Origin: DATJWY01 sp035500775
GTDB taxonomy: Bacteria > Pseudomonadota > Alphaproteobacteria > Acetobacterales > Acetobacteraceae
Direction: 5' to 3'
Assembly (NCBI GenBank): GCA_035500775.1
Contig: DATJWY010000004.1
Coordinates: 1 to 12,467, forward strand
DNA: 12,467 nucleotides
Numbering within the stretch: position 1 is the first letter of the stretch; each line of letters starts with the position of its first letter. Under the pieces are notes generated by a model. The model did not search any database. It saw nothing but the letters and a program-made list of their open reading frames with translations, and was not told the DNA's origin. Shown here in pieces: positions 1 to 6,416 of the stretch. The position numbers and the translations under genes are program-made.

Positions 1-673
1 GCGCCAGCGCCGCCAGGGCCGACGCCGTCATGGCGGGCAGACCAAAGAACCGGGCCTCGACCCCGTCATTCATCTTCTGGTCCGTCAGCATGGCGAGATA
101 GCCGCCGCGCGCCAGATGCGCGAGCGCCCCGCGCGCGCCGGCCGCGCCCTTGGGGAACATCGGCACGTCGGCGCCGATCGCCTGCCGGCGCAGCGCGCCG
201 ATCATCTCGTCGATCAGCGGGTTGGCGGCGGCACGATACATGCCGGAAACCGGCATGCCATAGGCGGCGGCCGCCGGCGGCAGCATCTCCCAATTGCCGA
301 TATGGCCGGAGACGAAGATCACCGGCCCACCCTTGGCGGCCAGTTCGATCAGCGTCTCCTCACCCACCATCTCCCAACCAGGGCCGGAGGGCGTGTTTTG
401 CCGCAAGGACGGGATATGCGGCATCTCGCCCACCGTGCGCCCGAGATTCTCCCACACGCCGCGCACGATGCGCCGGCGTGCAACCGCGTCCAGCTCCGGC
501 ATGGCGCGGCGCAGATTGGCGTCGGCGACGCGGGAAACCGGCAGCAACGCCCCGATGGTCCGCGCCACCGCGCCGCCGAGATTGGAGGCCCGCTCCGGCC
601 CCAGGGCCCGCAGCAGGGCCAGCGCCCCCCGCGCCAGGGCGGCTTCCAGCCGCATGCCCAGGCTCACCTTCAT
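1..673 (-). CDS. Lipid A late acyltransferase, LpxL/LpxM (HtrB) family, 3' end cut off by the window
   Basis: The frame read leftwards from ATG 673-671 stays open to base 1, giving about 224 residues of a family that is usually 290-310, so the C-terminus lies outside the window. The family transfers an acyl chain from acyl-ACP to Kdo2-lipid IV-A at the inner membrane. The catalytic HxxxxE motif is visible as SGHIGNWEM (His124, Glu129). Family blocks MYRAAANPLID (about 145-155) and DQKMNDGVEARFFG (about 198-211) follow. The N-terminus has a hydrophobic helix (ALARGALALLRALG) typical of the membrane anchor. The start overlaps the lpxK stop as ATGA, and GGAG lies about 9 bases upstream of it. 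Which acyl chain and which position are used cannot be told from sequence, so no LpxL/LpxM/LpxXL symbol is given. Confidence 0.93.
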   Translation of the reverse strand, partial: MKVSLGMRLEAALARGALALLRALGPERASNLGGAVARTIGALLPVSRVADANLRRAMPELDAVARRRIVRGVWENLGRTVGEMPHIPSLRQNTPSGPGWEMVGEETLIELAAKGGPVIFVSGHIGNWEMLPPAAAAYGMPVSGMYRAAANPLIDEMIGALRRQAIGADVPMFPKGAAGARGALAHLARGGYLAMLTDQKMNDGVEARFFGLPAMTASALAALA

Positions 674-1641
674 GGCAGGATCTCCGATAGCAGGGCTTCG
701 ATCGCGTCCGGCTGCTCCCACTCCAGCGACACGCCGGCAACCCCGACCGCGCCGCGCGCGTCCGGCGGCAGGCGCACCGCGTCCTTGGGCGTCGTCACCG
801 GCAGCGCCGCCGCCTGCCGCGCCTCGCGCAGCACGGCCTCGATCTCGGCGGGGGTGAAGGGATGGTGGTCGGGAAAGCGCCGCCTCCCGACGAGCACCGC
901 GCCCGCCTGCTCCAGCGTGGCGAAGAACTTGTCCGGATGGGCGATGCCGGCGAAAGCCAGCACGGGCCGCCCGGCGAGCGCCCGGCAGGCATCATCCGGG
1001 CGCAGCCGGGCCCGCAGCACCGGGAACCCGGCCGGCAGGGCGGCGAGCGCCCCGGCCCGGTCCTCCCCGATCAGCACCGCCGCCCGGCAGCGCGCCGCGC
1101 CGCGCACCACGCTCTCGCGCAACGGCCCGGCGGGGATCACGCGGCCATTGCCGAATCCGGTGGCGCCGTCGATCACCAGCAGCGAGAGATCCTTGACCAG
1201 GTCCGGGTTCTGCAACCCGTCATCCATGAGCAGCGCCCCGGCCCCGGCAGCGCAGGCGGCGCGCGCCCCGGCAGCGCGGTCCGCCGCTACGAAGCAGGGA
1301 GCGGAAGCCGCCAGCAAAAGCGGCTCATCGCCGACCAGCGCCGCCGTGTCGCGCAGAGGATCGACGCGATGCACCCCGCGCACCCGCCCGCCATAGCCGC
1401 GCGTCAGGCAATGCACGGCGACACCGCGCGCGGCGAGCCGGGCGGCGAGATCGAGCGCCAACGTGGTCTTGCCGGCGCCGCCGGCCGTGACGTTGCCGCA
1501 GCAGATCACCGGCACCGGGGCACGCCAGCCGGGCCGGGCGACCCGGCGCGCGGTCGCCCGCGCCACCAGGGCGGCGAGTGGCGACAGCAGCAACGGCGGC
1601 AGCCGGGCCCCGCCCCGCGCCCAGAAGGCGGGGGGGCGCAT
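670..1641 (-). CDS. lpxK: Tetraacyldisaccharide 4'-kinase LpxK
   Basis: A 323-residue protein, normal for LpxK, which phosphorylates the 4' position of the lipid A disaccharide at the inner-membrane cytoplasmic face. The N-terminus MRPPAFWARGG with a following hydrophobic stretch (LPPLLLSPLAALVA) is the membrane-associated helix. The Walker A block is GNVTAGGAGKTT (49-60, Lys58), followed by LTRGYGG (79-85), GDEPLLL (104-110) and the Walker B-like MDDGLQN (139-145). The same frame stays open far upstream inside waaA, but the family begins at this ATG, whose A is the last base of the waaA TGA (TGATG). No Shine-Dalgarno sequence is seen, since a palindrome lies directly upstream. Translation probably depends on coupling to waaA. 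Confidence 0.96.
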   Translation of the reverse strand: MRPPAFWARGGARLPPLLLSPLAALVARATARRVARPGWRAPVPVICCGNVTAGGAGKTTLALDLAARLAARGVAVHCLTRGYGGRVRGVHRVDPLRDTAALVGDEPLLLAASAPCFVAADRAAGARAACAAGAGALLMDDGLQNPDLVKDLSLLVIDGATGFGNGRVIPAGPLRESVVRGAARCRAAVLIGEDRAGALAALPAGFPVLRARLRPDDACRALAGRPVLAFAGIAHPDKFFATLEQAGAVLVGRRRFPDHHPFTPAEIEAVLREARQAAALPVTTPKDAVRLPPDARGAVGVAGVSLEWEQPDAIEALLSEILP

Positions 1642-3047
1642 CAGCCGGGCGACCGGTCGCCCAAGGACGCACTCATGGGCGCGCCCATGCCCGCGCCTTG
1701 GGCCGCGCCCGGGCGGCGGTCGCCAGAGCGGCCGCCAGTGTGGTCGCCGGTCGGGGAACGGGTCAGCATGTCCATGAGGAGGGCGGCGATCCGTGCCGGG
1801 AGGTCGGCGGCTTGCGTGGCGATACGCGCACCGTTCTCCCCGGCGCGGCGGCATGCCTGCGGGTCGCGTAGCATGCCCTCCACCCAGCGCGCCAGCGCCG
1901 CCCCGTCCGGCACCATGGCGAGCGCCCTGGCCTCGGTCAGCGCCGCCACCGGGCCGGCGAAATTCTCCACCCCCGGCCCCACCGCCACGGCACAGCCGAG
2001 CCTTGCCGCCTCCAGCGGATTCTGTCCGCCGCGCGGCGCGAGGCTGCCGCCGATGAAGGCAAGCGGCGCCAGACGATAGAACAGGCCCAGCTCGCCCAGC
2101 GTATCCGCAAGCCAGAGGCCGGAAGCGGCAGGCGGGTCCTCCCCGGCAGCGCGCCGGGGCACCGGGCCAGCGCCCGCCCCGGCCAGTTCGGCAGCGAGCG
2201 CCGCGCCCCGCTCCGGGTGACGCGGCACGATCACGGTCAGCAGGCCGGGCCAGCGCGGCGCCAGCGTGACATGCACCTCGGCCGCGATCGCTTCCTCGCC
2301 GGGATGGGTGCTGGCCGCGAGCCAGACCGGGCGATCGCCGAGCAGCGCCCGCAGCCGCGCAAGCTCCGCCGGATCGGCGGGCAAGGAAGGCGCGGCGAAT
2401 TTCAGATTGCCGGGCATGCCAACGGCGCCCCCGGCAAGCTCGGCAAGGCGGCGCGCATCCTCCGGCGATTGCGCCTCGATGCGGTCGAACGCCCCGAGCA
2501 CCACCCGCGCGAGGCCCGGGAAATGCCGCCAGCGCGCCTGGCTGCGCGCCGAGAGCCGCGCGTTCAGCAGCGCGAGCGGGACGCCCCGCCGCCGGCAGGC
2601 CAGCAGCAGGTTCGGCCACAACTCGCTTTCCAGGAAGGCGGCGGCGTCCGGCCGCCAGTGATCGAGGAACCGCGCCGCCCAGCGCGGCACGTCGAGCGGC
2701 ACGAAGCGGTGCCGCACCCGTCCGGCGAGGCCCAGCTCCGGCAGGCGGCGCGCGAGCAGGGCGGCGGAGGTCACCGTGCCGGTGGTCAGCAGCACCGACA
2801 CCGCCTCCGGCAACGCGGCGAGCACGGGCAGGACCGAAACCGCTTCACCAACGCTCGCGGCATGCACCCAGATCAACGTCCCCGGCGGACGCGGCGTCGC
2901 GTCGATGCCGCGCCGCTCCGGCAGGCGCCCGGGGATCTCCCGCCCGCGCGCCGCGCGCCGCCGCAGCGTCAGCCGCAGCACCGGGCCGGCGAGCGTGCCG
3001 GCGACGTGCCAGGCGAGCGCGGCGCCCCGCATCGCCGAGTCGGTCAT
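1641..3047 (-). CDS. waaA: 3-deoxy-D-manno-octulosonic acid (Kdo) transferase WaaA/KdtA with an unusual C-terminal tail
   Basis: A GT-B glycosyltransferase that adds Kdo from CMP-Kdo to lipid IV-A; 468 residues. The N-terminus has a membrane-anchoring helix, then WVHAASVGE with the catalytic Glu at about residue 68. Further family blocks are RFVPLDVP (about 114-121), ESELWPNLL (140-148), GNLKF (213-217), ASTHPGEE, VPRHPER, GGSLAPRGGQNPLE and VENF. The conserved fold ends near IAALLMDML. About 38 further residues, rich in Gly, Arg, Pro and Asp, extend beyond it and are encoded by the palindromic DNA at 1648-1724. WaaA proteins are usually about 420-430 residues, so the tail is extra. The start ATG overlaps the upstream gene's stop as ATGA. 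Whether the enzyme adds one or two Kdo residues cannot be read from the sequence. Confidence 0.95.
   Translation of the reverse strand: MTDSAMRGAALAWHVAGTLAGPVLRLTLRRRAARGREIPGRLPERRGIDATPRPPGTLIWVHAASVGEAVSVLPVLAALPEAVSVLLTTGTVTSAALLARRLPELGLAGRVRHRFVPLDVPRWAARFLDHWRPDAAAFLESELWPNLLLACRRRGVPLALLNARLSARSQARWRHFPGLARVVLGAFDRIEAQSPEDARRLAELAGGAVGMPGNLKFAAPSLPADPAELARLRALLGDRPVWLAASTHPGEEAIAAEVHVTLAPRWPGLLTVIVPRHPERGAALAAELAGAGAGPVPRRAAGEDPPAASGLWLADTLGELGLFYRLAPLAFIGGSLAPRGGQNPLEAARLGCAVAVGPGVENFAGPVAALTEARALAMVPDGAALARWVEGMLRDPQACRRAGENGARIATQAADLPARIAALLMDMLTRSPTGDHTGGRSGDRRPGAAQGAGMGAPMSASLGDRSPG
1648..1724. repeat. Nested palindrome inside the 3' end of waaA
   Basis: Three stem tiers nest here. 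GGCGACCG (1648-1655) pairs with CGGTCGCC (1717-1724). GCCCAAGG (1659-1666) pairs with CCTTGGGC (1696-1703), continued by CGC/GCG at 1668-1670 and 1693-1695. The core CATGGGCGCGCCCATG (1674-1689) is a perfect 16-base palindrome. The outer left arm is also part of a second perfect 16-base palindrome, GGGCGACCGGTCGCCC (1647-1662). CGCCCGGGCG (1706-1715) is a further 10-base one. The structure encodes the non-conserved waaA tail and ends a few bases before the waaA stop and lpxK start. It could be a REP-like insertion kept in frame or an RNA hairpin that affects lpxK translation. Confidence 0.75.
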
Positions 3048-3730
3048 GGGCGGCAGAGCGCGTCGGCGCGGTCCACGGCCGCGGTCAGCGCCGCCTCGAT
3101 CTCCGGCAGCGCCGCCTCCGCGCCATGCCGGGGGACGGTGATCGCCGGCCGGCAGACGATCGCACCGCGCCCGAATGGCAGCGGCAGCACCATCCGGTCC
3201 CAGGTACCGAGCGTCAGCCGCCGCGTGGTCTGCACCGCCGTGGCGAGCACGGGCACGCCAGCCAGGGCGGCGAGTTGCGCCACCCCCAGCGCCGCCTGCC
3301 GACGTGGTCCGCGCGGCCCATCCGGCGTGATCGCGATCAGATGCTGCTGGCGGAGCAAACCGAGCAGCGCCCGCACCCCGGCCGCGCCGCCCTTATCCTT
3401 GCCGTCCCGGGAGGATGAGCCGTGGACCACCCCCGCGCCGAACCGGCCGATGGCCTCGCCAATGAAGCGTCCGTCCCGATGCCGGCTGACCAGCACGAAG
3501 ACCTGCCGCTCCGGCTTCACGCGCCGCGCCCAGGCCCGGAGCGAGGGCGTCAACAACAGCCGCTCATGCCAGAACGCGACCACCGCCGGCGCCCCCGCGG
3601 CATGCGGCGCCAGGTGCTCGGCCCCCTCGAAAGTCCAGCGCGTGGTGCGGAGGGCGAAGGCGAGATAGGCGCCGACCAGCCGGGCCAGGGCGGTCTGCGC
3701 CGCGGCGCTTTGGGTCAGGCGCTTCAGCAT
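3044..3730 (-). CDS. DUF374 lysophospholipid acyltransferase-like protein
   Basis: A 228-residue protein of the DUF374 family, related to the glycerolipid acyltransferases. Its block order is FWHERLLLTP (53-62, with the candidate catalytic His55), SRHRDGRFIGEAIGRFG (82-98), HGSSSRDGKDKGG (103-115) and DGPRGPRR (137-144). An N-terminal segment (LARLVGAYLAFAL) could lie against the membrane. Its place directly before waaA, with stop and start overlapping as ATGA, is common in alphaproteobacteria and points to a role in lipid A or phospholipid acylation; the substrate is not known. I chose ATG 3730. An in-frame TTG at 3766 would add 12 residues without family support. Neither start has a clear ribosome binding site, and a hairpin repeat begins 47 bases upstream. 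Confidence 0.88.
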   Translation of the reverse strand: MLKRLTQSAAAQTALARLVGAYLAFALRTTRWTFEGAEHLAPHAAGAPAVVAFWHERLLLTPSLRAWARRVKPERQVFVLVSRHRDGRFIGEAIGRFGAGVVHGSSSRDGKDKGGAAGVRALLGLLRQQHLIAITPDGPRGPRRQAALGVAQLAALAGVPVLATAVQTTRRLTLGTWDRMVLPLPFGRGAIVCRPAITVPRHGAEAALPEIEAALTAAVDRADALCRP

Positions 3731-3776
3731 GGCCGGGCGCGTAACATGGCGCCGAGACGAGCGCAAAGGCGTAAGC

Positions 3777-3891
3777 CCAGGGGCGCTGCCCCTGGACCCC
3801 GCTGGGGCCTAGAGGCCCCAGACCCCCGAACATTTAAGTAAATGATTCCAAAGGCTTAGCCTTTGGTGGGGTCCAGGGGCAAAGCCCCTGG
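3777..3891. repeat. Mosaic hairpin repeat, copy A
   Basis: Four hairpins stand in a row: CCAGGGGC/GCCCCTGG (3777-3795), CTGGGGCCT/AGGCCCCAG (3802-3821), CCAAAGGCT/AGCCTTTGG (3848-3866) and CCAGGGGC/GCCCCTGG (3873-3891). The two end hairpins with their ACCCC/GGGGT flanks are also inverted copies of each other, so the arms 3777-3800 and 3868-3891 match except in the 3-base loops. The reverse complement aligns block by block with 7045-7176. It fills most of the gap between the divergent DUF374 and DUF302 genes and has no coding content. The 92 bases between it and DUF302 (3892-3983) hold no feature I can name apart from the ribosome binding site. Confidence 0.85.
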
Positions 3892-3983
3892 CCTAGGTCG
3901 CGGTTCAATCGGGAGCGATTCGCCGCGTGATCCTGCTGTAAGGTTTCGTCTCGTGCCTGCCGTTATATGGGAGGACATCGCCT

Positions 3984-4379
3984 ATGAACGAAACCGGGCT
4001 GATCACGCTCGCGAGCGAGCACGGCTTTACCATGACGCTCGAGCGGCTTCAGGAGGCCCTGCGCACCAAAGGTGTCACAGTCTTCGCGCTCTTCGATCAT
4101 GCGGCGGGCGCGGCGGATGCCGGGCTGTCGCTGCTTCCGACGACGGTGGTCGTATTTGGCAACCCGGCGGCGGGGACGCCGCTGATGCAGGAGAGTCGAA
4201 TCGCGGGGATCGACCTGCCGCTCAAGGTGCTCGTGTGGGAGGAGGGCGGCCGGGTATGGCTCACCTATAATGACCCGCACTGGATCGCCGCGCGCCACCG
4301 CTTGGTCTCGGCGGCGCCGGCGGTCGCGGCCATGGCGAAGCTGCTTGCGGCGGTTGTGGGGCAGGCAGTGGCCGCTTGA
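3984..4379 (+). CDS. DUF302 family protein
   Basis: A 131-residue protein of the DUF302 (TT1751-like) family, a small alpha/beta fold with no settled function. Visible family pattern: an N-terminal TLERLQEALRTKGVTVFALFDHAAGA (about 18-43), then LLPTTVVVFGNPAAGTPLM (50-68), the block IAGIDLPLKVLVWEE (73-87) and VWLTYNDPHWIAARH (91-105). No signal peptide or membrane segment is present, so it should be cytoplasmic. GGGAGGA (3969-3975) lies 8 bases before the ATG. It stands alone between a hairpin repeat and the metZ promoter. A 12-base palindrome GGCGGATCCGCC (4395-4406) just after its stop could help end its transcript, but there is no good T-run. Confidence 0.85.
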   Translation: MNETGLITLASEHGFTMTLERLQEALRTKGVTVFALFDHAAGAADAGLSLLPTTVVVFGNPAAGTPLMQESRIAGIDLPLKVLVWEEGGRVWLTYNDPHWIAARHRLVSAAPAVAAMAKLLAAVVGQAVAA

Positions 4380-4409
4380 GCCGCGCCTCTTCCCGGCGGA
4401 TCCGCCCGT

Positions 4410-4438
4410 TTGCATCCTGGCCGGGGCTGCTCTAGGCT
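4410..4438 (+). promoter_or_regulatory. Sigma70-like promoter for metZ
   Basis: TTGCAT (4410-4415) and TAGGCT (4433-4438) are separated by exactly 17 bases. Transcription would begin near 4445, just ahead of the SAM-II aptamer, which is where a riboswitch promoter should be. The prediction comes from the motif match and the position only. Confidence 0.55.
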
Positions 4439-4457
4439 GCGCCCGGCTCCCGCGGGC

Positions 4458-4522
4458 GCCCCTCGTGATTTGACCGGCCGGCTTGCGGCGAGGTGAAACA
4501 AGCGCGCTAAAGAGGCCAGCGG
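4458..4522 (+). ncRNA. SAM-II riboswitch (metA motif) in the metZ leader
   Basis: The sequence has the SAM-II pseudoknot layout. P1 is CCTCG (4461-4465) with CGAGG (4489-4493). The P1 loop carries the conserved TGATTT (4466-4471) and ends in GCTTG (4481-4485), which pairs with CAAGC (4499-4503) to form the pseudoknot. The conserved GCTAAAGAGG follows (4506-4515). SAM-II aptamers bind S-adenosylmethionine and shut down methionine genes, mostly in alphaproteobacteria, and metZ is a classic target. A sigma70-like promoter lies just upstream. The aptamer ends about 60 bases before the metZ ribosome binding site, so control must act through the intervening leader. Confidence 0.88.
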
Positions 4523-4596
4523 TTCTCCGCCCATGCGGGGAGTCGCCGGCATCGACGGCCGGGCCCCAGTTCTGGTCCAGGCGGAGGATGCCCCGG

Positions 4597-5784
4597 ATGA
4601 CTGACCCCATTTCCTATCGTCCCGCCACCCGCCTGATCCATGGCGGCACCGTGCGCACCCCCTTCGGCGAGACGACGGAAGCCCTCTTCCTCACCTCCGG
4701 CTTTGTCTATGACAGCGCGGAGCAGGCCGAAGGTACGTTCGACGGCTCGATCCAGCACTATCAGTATTCCCGGTTCGGCAACCCGACGGTGGCGATGCTG
4801 GAGGAGCGTCTCGCCGATATGGAAGGCGCTGAGGCCTGTCGCTGCACGGCCAGCGGCATGGCGGCGGTGAACGCGGCGCTGCTCTCGCATCTCAAGGCCG
4901 GGGACCGCGTTGTCGCCTCCCGCGCCCTGTTCGGCTCATGCCACTGGATCGTCTCGTCGCTGCTGCCGAAATTCGGCATCGAGACCGAGTTCGTGGATAG
5001 CTGGGATCTCGATCAATGGCAGGCCGCTTTCTCCCGTCCGGCCAATTTGGTCCTGCTGGAGACGCCGTCCAACCCGATGCTGGAGATCGTCGATCTGCGG
5101 ACGGTGTCGAAACTCGCGCATGCGGCCGGGGCGATCGTGGTGGTGGACAACGTGTTCGCGACGCCGCTGCTCCAGCGCCCGCTGGAACTGGGCGCCGATG
5201 TCGTCGTCTATTCCTGCACCAAGCATATCGACGGCCAGGGACGGGTGCTCGGGGGCGCCGTGCTTGGGCGGAAGCAGTGGATCGAGGAGGTGTTGCAGCC
5301 CTTCACCCGCAATACCGGGCCGGCGCTTTCGCCGTTCAGCGCCTGGATACTGCTCAAGGGGCTGGAGACGCTGCAACTTCGGGTGGAGGCAAGCTGCGCC
5401 CGCGCCGCCGCGCTCGCCGATTTTCTCGCCGGGCACAAGGCGGTGAGCCGGGTCTGGTATCCGACGCGCGCCGATCACCCGCAGCGCGCGCTCGCGGAAA
5501 CGCAGATGTCGGCCGGTGGCACGATCGTGACCTTCGAGGTGGCCGACAAGCAGGCGGCGTTCCGGCTGATGAACGCGCTGACTCTGATCGCCCTTTCCAA
5601 CAATCTCGGCGACAGCCGCTCCCTCGTCACCCATCCGGCGACGACCACGCATATGCGCATCGGCGCCGAGGAACGGGCGCGGCTCGGCATCAGCGACGGG
5701 GTGATCCGGCTCTCCGTCGGGCTCGAGGATGTGCAGGATCTGCGCGACGACCTGGCGCGCGGCCTGTGCGCCGCGCTGGGCTAA
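4597..5784 (+). CDS. metZ: O-succinylhomoserine sulfhydrylase MetZ
   Basis: A 395-residue enzyme of the Cys/Met-metabolism PLP family. MetZ makes homocysteine from O-succinylhomoserine and sulfide in the cytoplasm. The N-terminus YRPATRLIHGGTVRTPFGET is typical of MetZ. YSRFGNPT (57-64) has the Tyr and Arg that hold the PLP phosphate from the neighbouring subunit. LLETPSNPMLEIVD and VVDNVFATP follow, and the PLP lysine is Lys209 in SCTKHIDGQGR. NLGDSRSLVTHPATTTH is near the C-terminus. The frame is open upstream to 4483, inside the riboswitch. The family start and GGAGG (4583-4587), 9 bases before ATG 4597, support this start; ATG 4588 would have no spacing. O-acetylhomoserine or cystathionine-type enzymes are less likely because of the N-terminal pattern and the SAM-II leader. 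Confidence 0.94.
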   Translation: MTDPISYRPATRLIHGGTVRTPFGETTEALFLTSGFVYDSAEQAEGTFDGSIQHYQYSRFGNPTVAMLEERLADMEGAEACRCTASGMAAVNAALLSHLKAGDRVVASRALFGSCHWIVSSLLPKFGIETEFVDSWDLDQWQAAFSRPANLVLLETPSNPMLEIVDLRTVSKLAHAAGAIVVVDNVFATPLLQRPLELGADVVVYSCTKHIDGQGRVLGGAVLGRKQWIEEVLQPFTRNTGPALSPFSAWILLKGLETLQLRVEASCARAAALADFLAGHKAVSRVWYPTRADHPQRALAETQMSAGGTIVTFEVADKQAAFRLMNALTLIALSNNLGDSRSLVTHPATTTHMRIGAEERARLGISDGVIRLSVGLEDVQDLRDDLARGLCAALG

Positions 5785-5792
5785 GACCGGCG

Positions 5793-5820
5793 GCCGGGCC
5801 GCGCGCGGCCCGGCGCTTTC
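5793..5820 (+). terminator. Hairpin terminator candidate after metZ
   Basis: A perfect palindrome with 11-base arms (GCCGGGCCGCG at 5793-5803, then its complement to 5814) begins 8 bases after the metZ stop and is followed by GCTTTC. The stem is very strong but the T-run is short, so it may be a weak intrinsic terminator. Confidence 0.55.
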
Positions 5821-5832
5821 CCGGGGGGCACC

Positions 5833-5865
5833 CTGTCCAGGGCGTTTCTCCGTCATCCTGGACAG
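5833..5865 (+). promoter_or_regulatory. Hairpin in the apaG leader
   Basis: CTGTCCAGG (5833-5841) and CCTGGACAG (5857-5865) form a perfect 9-bp stem with a 15-base loop, 43 bases before the apaG ATG. No T-run follows, so a plain terminator is unlikely. It may be a leader structure or part of an operator. I recognise no known RNA family in it. Confidence 0.5.
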
Positions 5866-5908
5866 AATACCTCCACCTCGTGTTGTATGTCTGCCGGGAG
5901 ACTCACTC

Positions 5909-6376
5909 ATGGCACAGGATGTGAATAAGCCGGTGCGTGGTCGGGTGGTGACGCCCGAGCCGATCTCGCGCGGCCGCAACGACTACGCCGAGATGACCCG
6001 CGGCATCCGGGTCAGCGTCCGGCCCTTCTATCTGGAAGACCAGTCGCAGCCGGACGAGGGCCACTACATCTGGGCCTATCGCGTGCGCATCGAGAATCGC
6101 GGGTGCGAAACCGTGCAATTGCTGCGCCGGACGTGGCACATCACCGATGCGCGCGGCAGGACAATGCATGTGAATGGCGACGGGGTGGTCGGCGAGCAGC
6201 CGTTGCTCGAACCCGGCGAGACGTTCGAATACACCTCCGGCACGCCGCTGGAGACGCCCTCCGGCTTCATGACCGGCGCCTACCACATGCTGGCGACGGA
6301 TTCCGGCGAGCCGTTCGACGTCGCCATTCCGGCCTTCAGCCTGGACAGCCCGCACCAGGACAGCCGGATTCACTGA
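5909..6376 (+). CDS. apaG: ApaG (DUF525) domain protein
   Basis: A 155-residue protein; ApaG proteins are usually about 125-155. The fold is an all-beta, fibronectin-III-like domain. The family core is seen as YIWAYRVRIENRGCETVQLL (53-72), RTWHITDARG (74-83), the Gly-rich GDGVVGEQP (90-98), LEPGETFEYTSGTPLETPSG (100-119) and MTGAYHM (121-127). The role is not settled: it is linked to Ap4A/cobalt-magnesium phenotypes in enterobacteria, and related domains occur in F-box proteins and polymerase-interacting proteins. GGGAG (5896-5900) lies 8 bases before the ATG, and the frame upstream into metZ has no family similarity. It follows metZ by 124 bases with a terminator-like palindrome between, so it may have its own promoter. 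Confidence 0.93.
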   Translation: MAQDVNKPVRGRVVTPEPISRGRNDYAEMTRGIRVSVRPFYLEDQSQPDEGHYIWAYRVRIENRGCETVQLLRRTWHITDARGRTMHVNGDGVVGEQPLLEPGETFEYTSGTPLETPSGFMTGAYHMLATDSGEPFDVAIPAFSLDSPHQDSRIH

Positions 6377-6378
6377 CT

Positions 6379-6416
6379 GGCCTCCGGGTTCGCCCTTGGG
6401 CGCGATCCCTTGAGGC
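6379..6416 (+). terminator. Imperfect hairpin directly after apaG
   Basis: GCCTC/GAGGC, GGGT/ATCC and CGCCC-TT-GGGCG stack into one imperfect stem-loop that starts a few bases after the apaG stop. No T-run follows, so it is a transcript-end or stability structure rather than a clear intrinsic terminator. Confidence 0.4.

Noticed and set aside
670..2619. A 649-residue version of LpxK extending into waaA
   Set aside because: The family begins at ATG 1641; the extra part is an out-of-frame reading of waaA.
2217..3668. A 483-residue open frame on the plus strand, and others such as 116-1396 and 862-2079
   Set aside because: They lie antisense to the well-supported lipid A genes, are full of Arg, Pro, Ala and Gly with no family motif, and are typical shadows in GC-rich DNA.
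3564..3833. A minus-strand open frame starting inside repeat copy A (MFGGLGPLG...)
   Set aside because: It is the repeat read as protein, then a wrong frame of the DUF374 gene.
4483..4596. An N-terminal extension of MetZ reading through the riboswitch
   Set aside because: It codes for sequence foreign to MetZ, overlaps the SAM-II aptamer, and the ribosome binding site fits ATG 4597.
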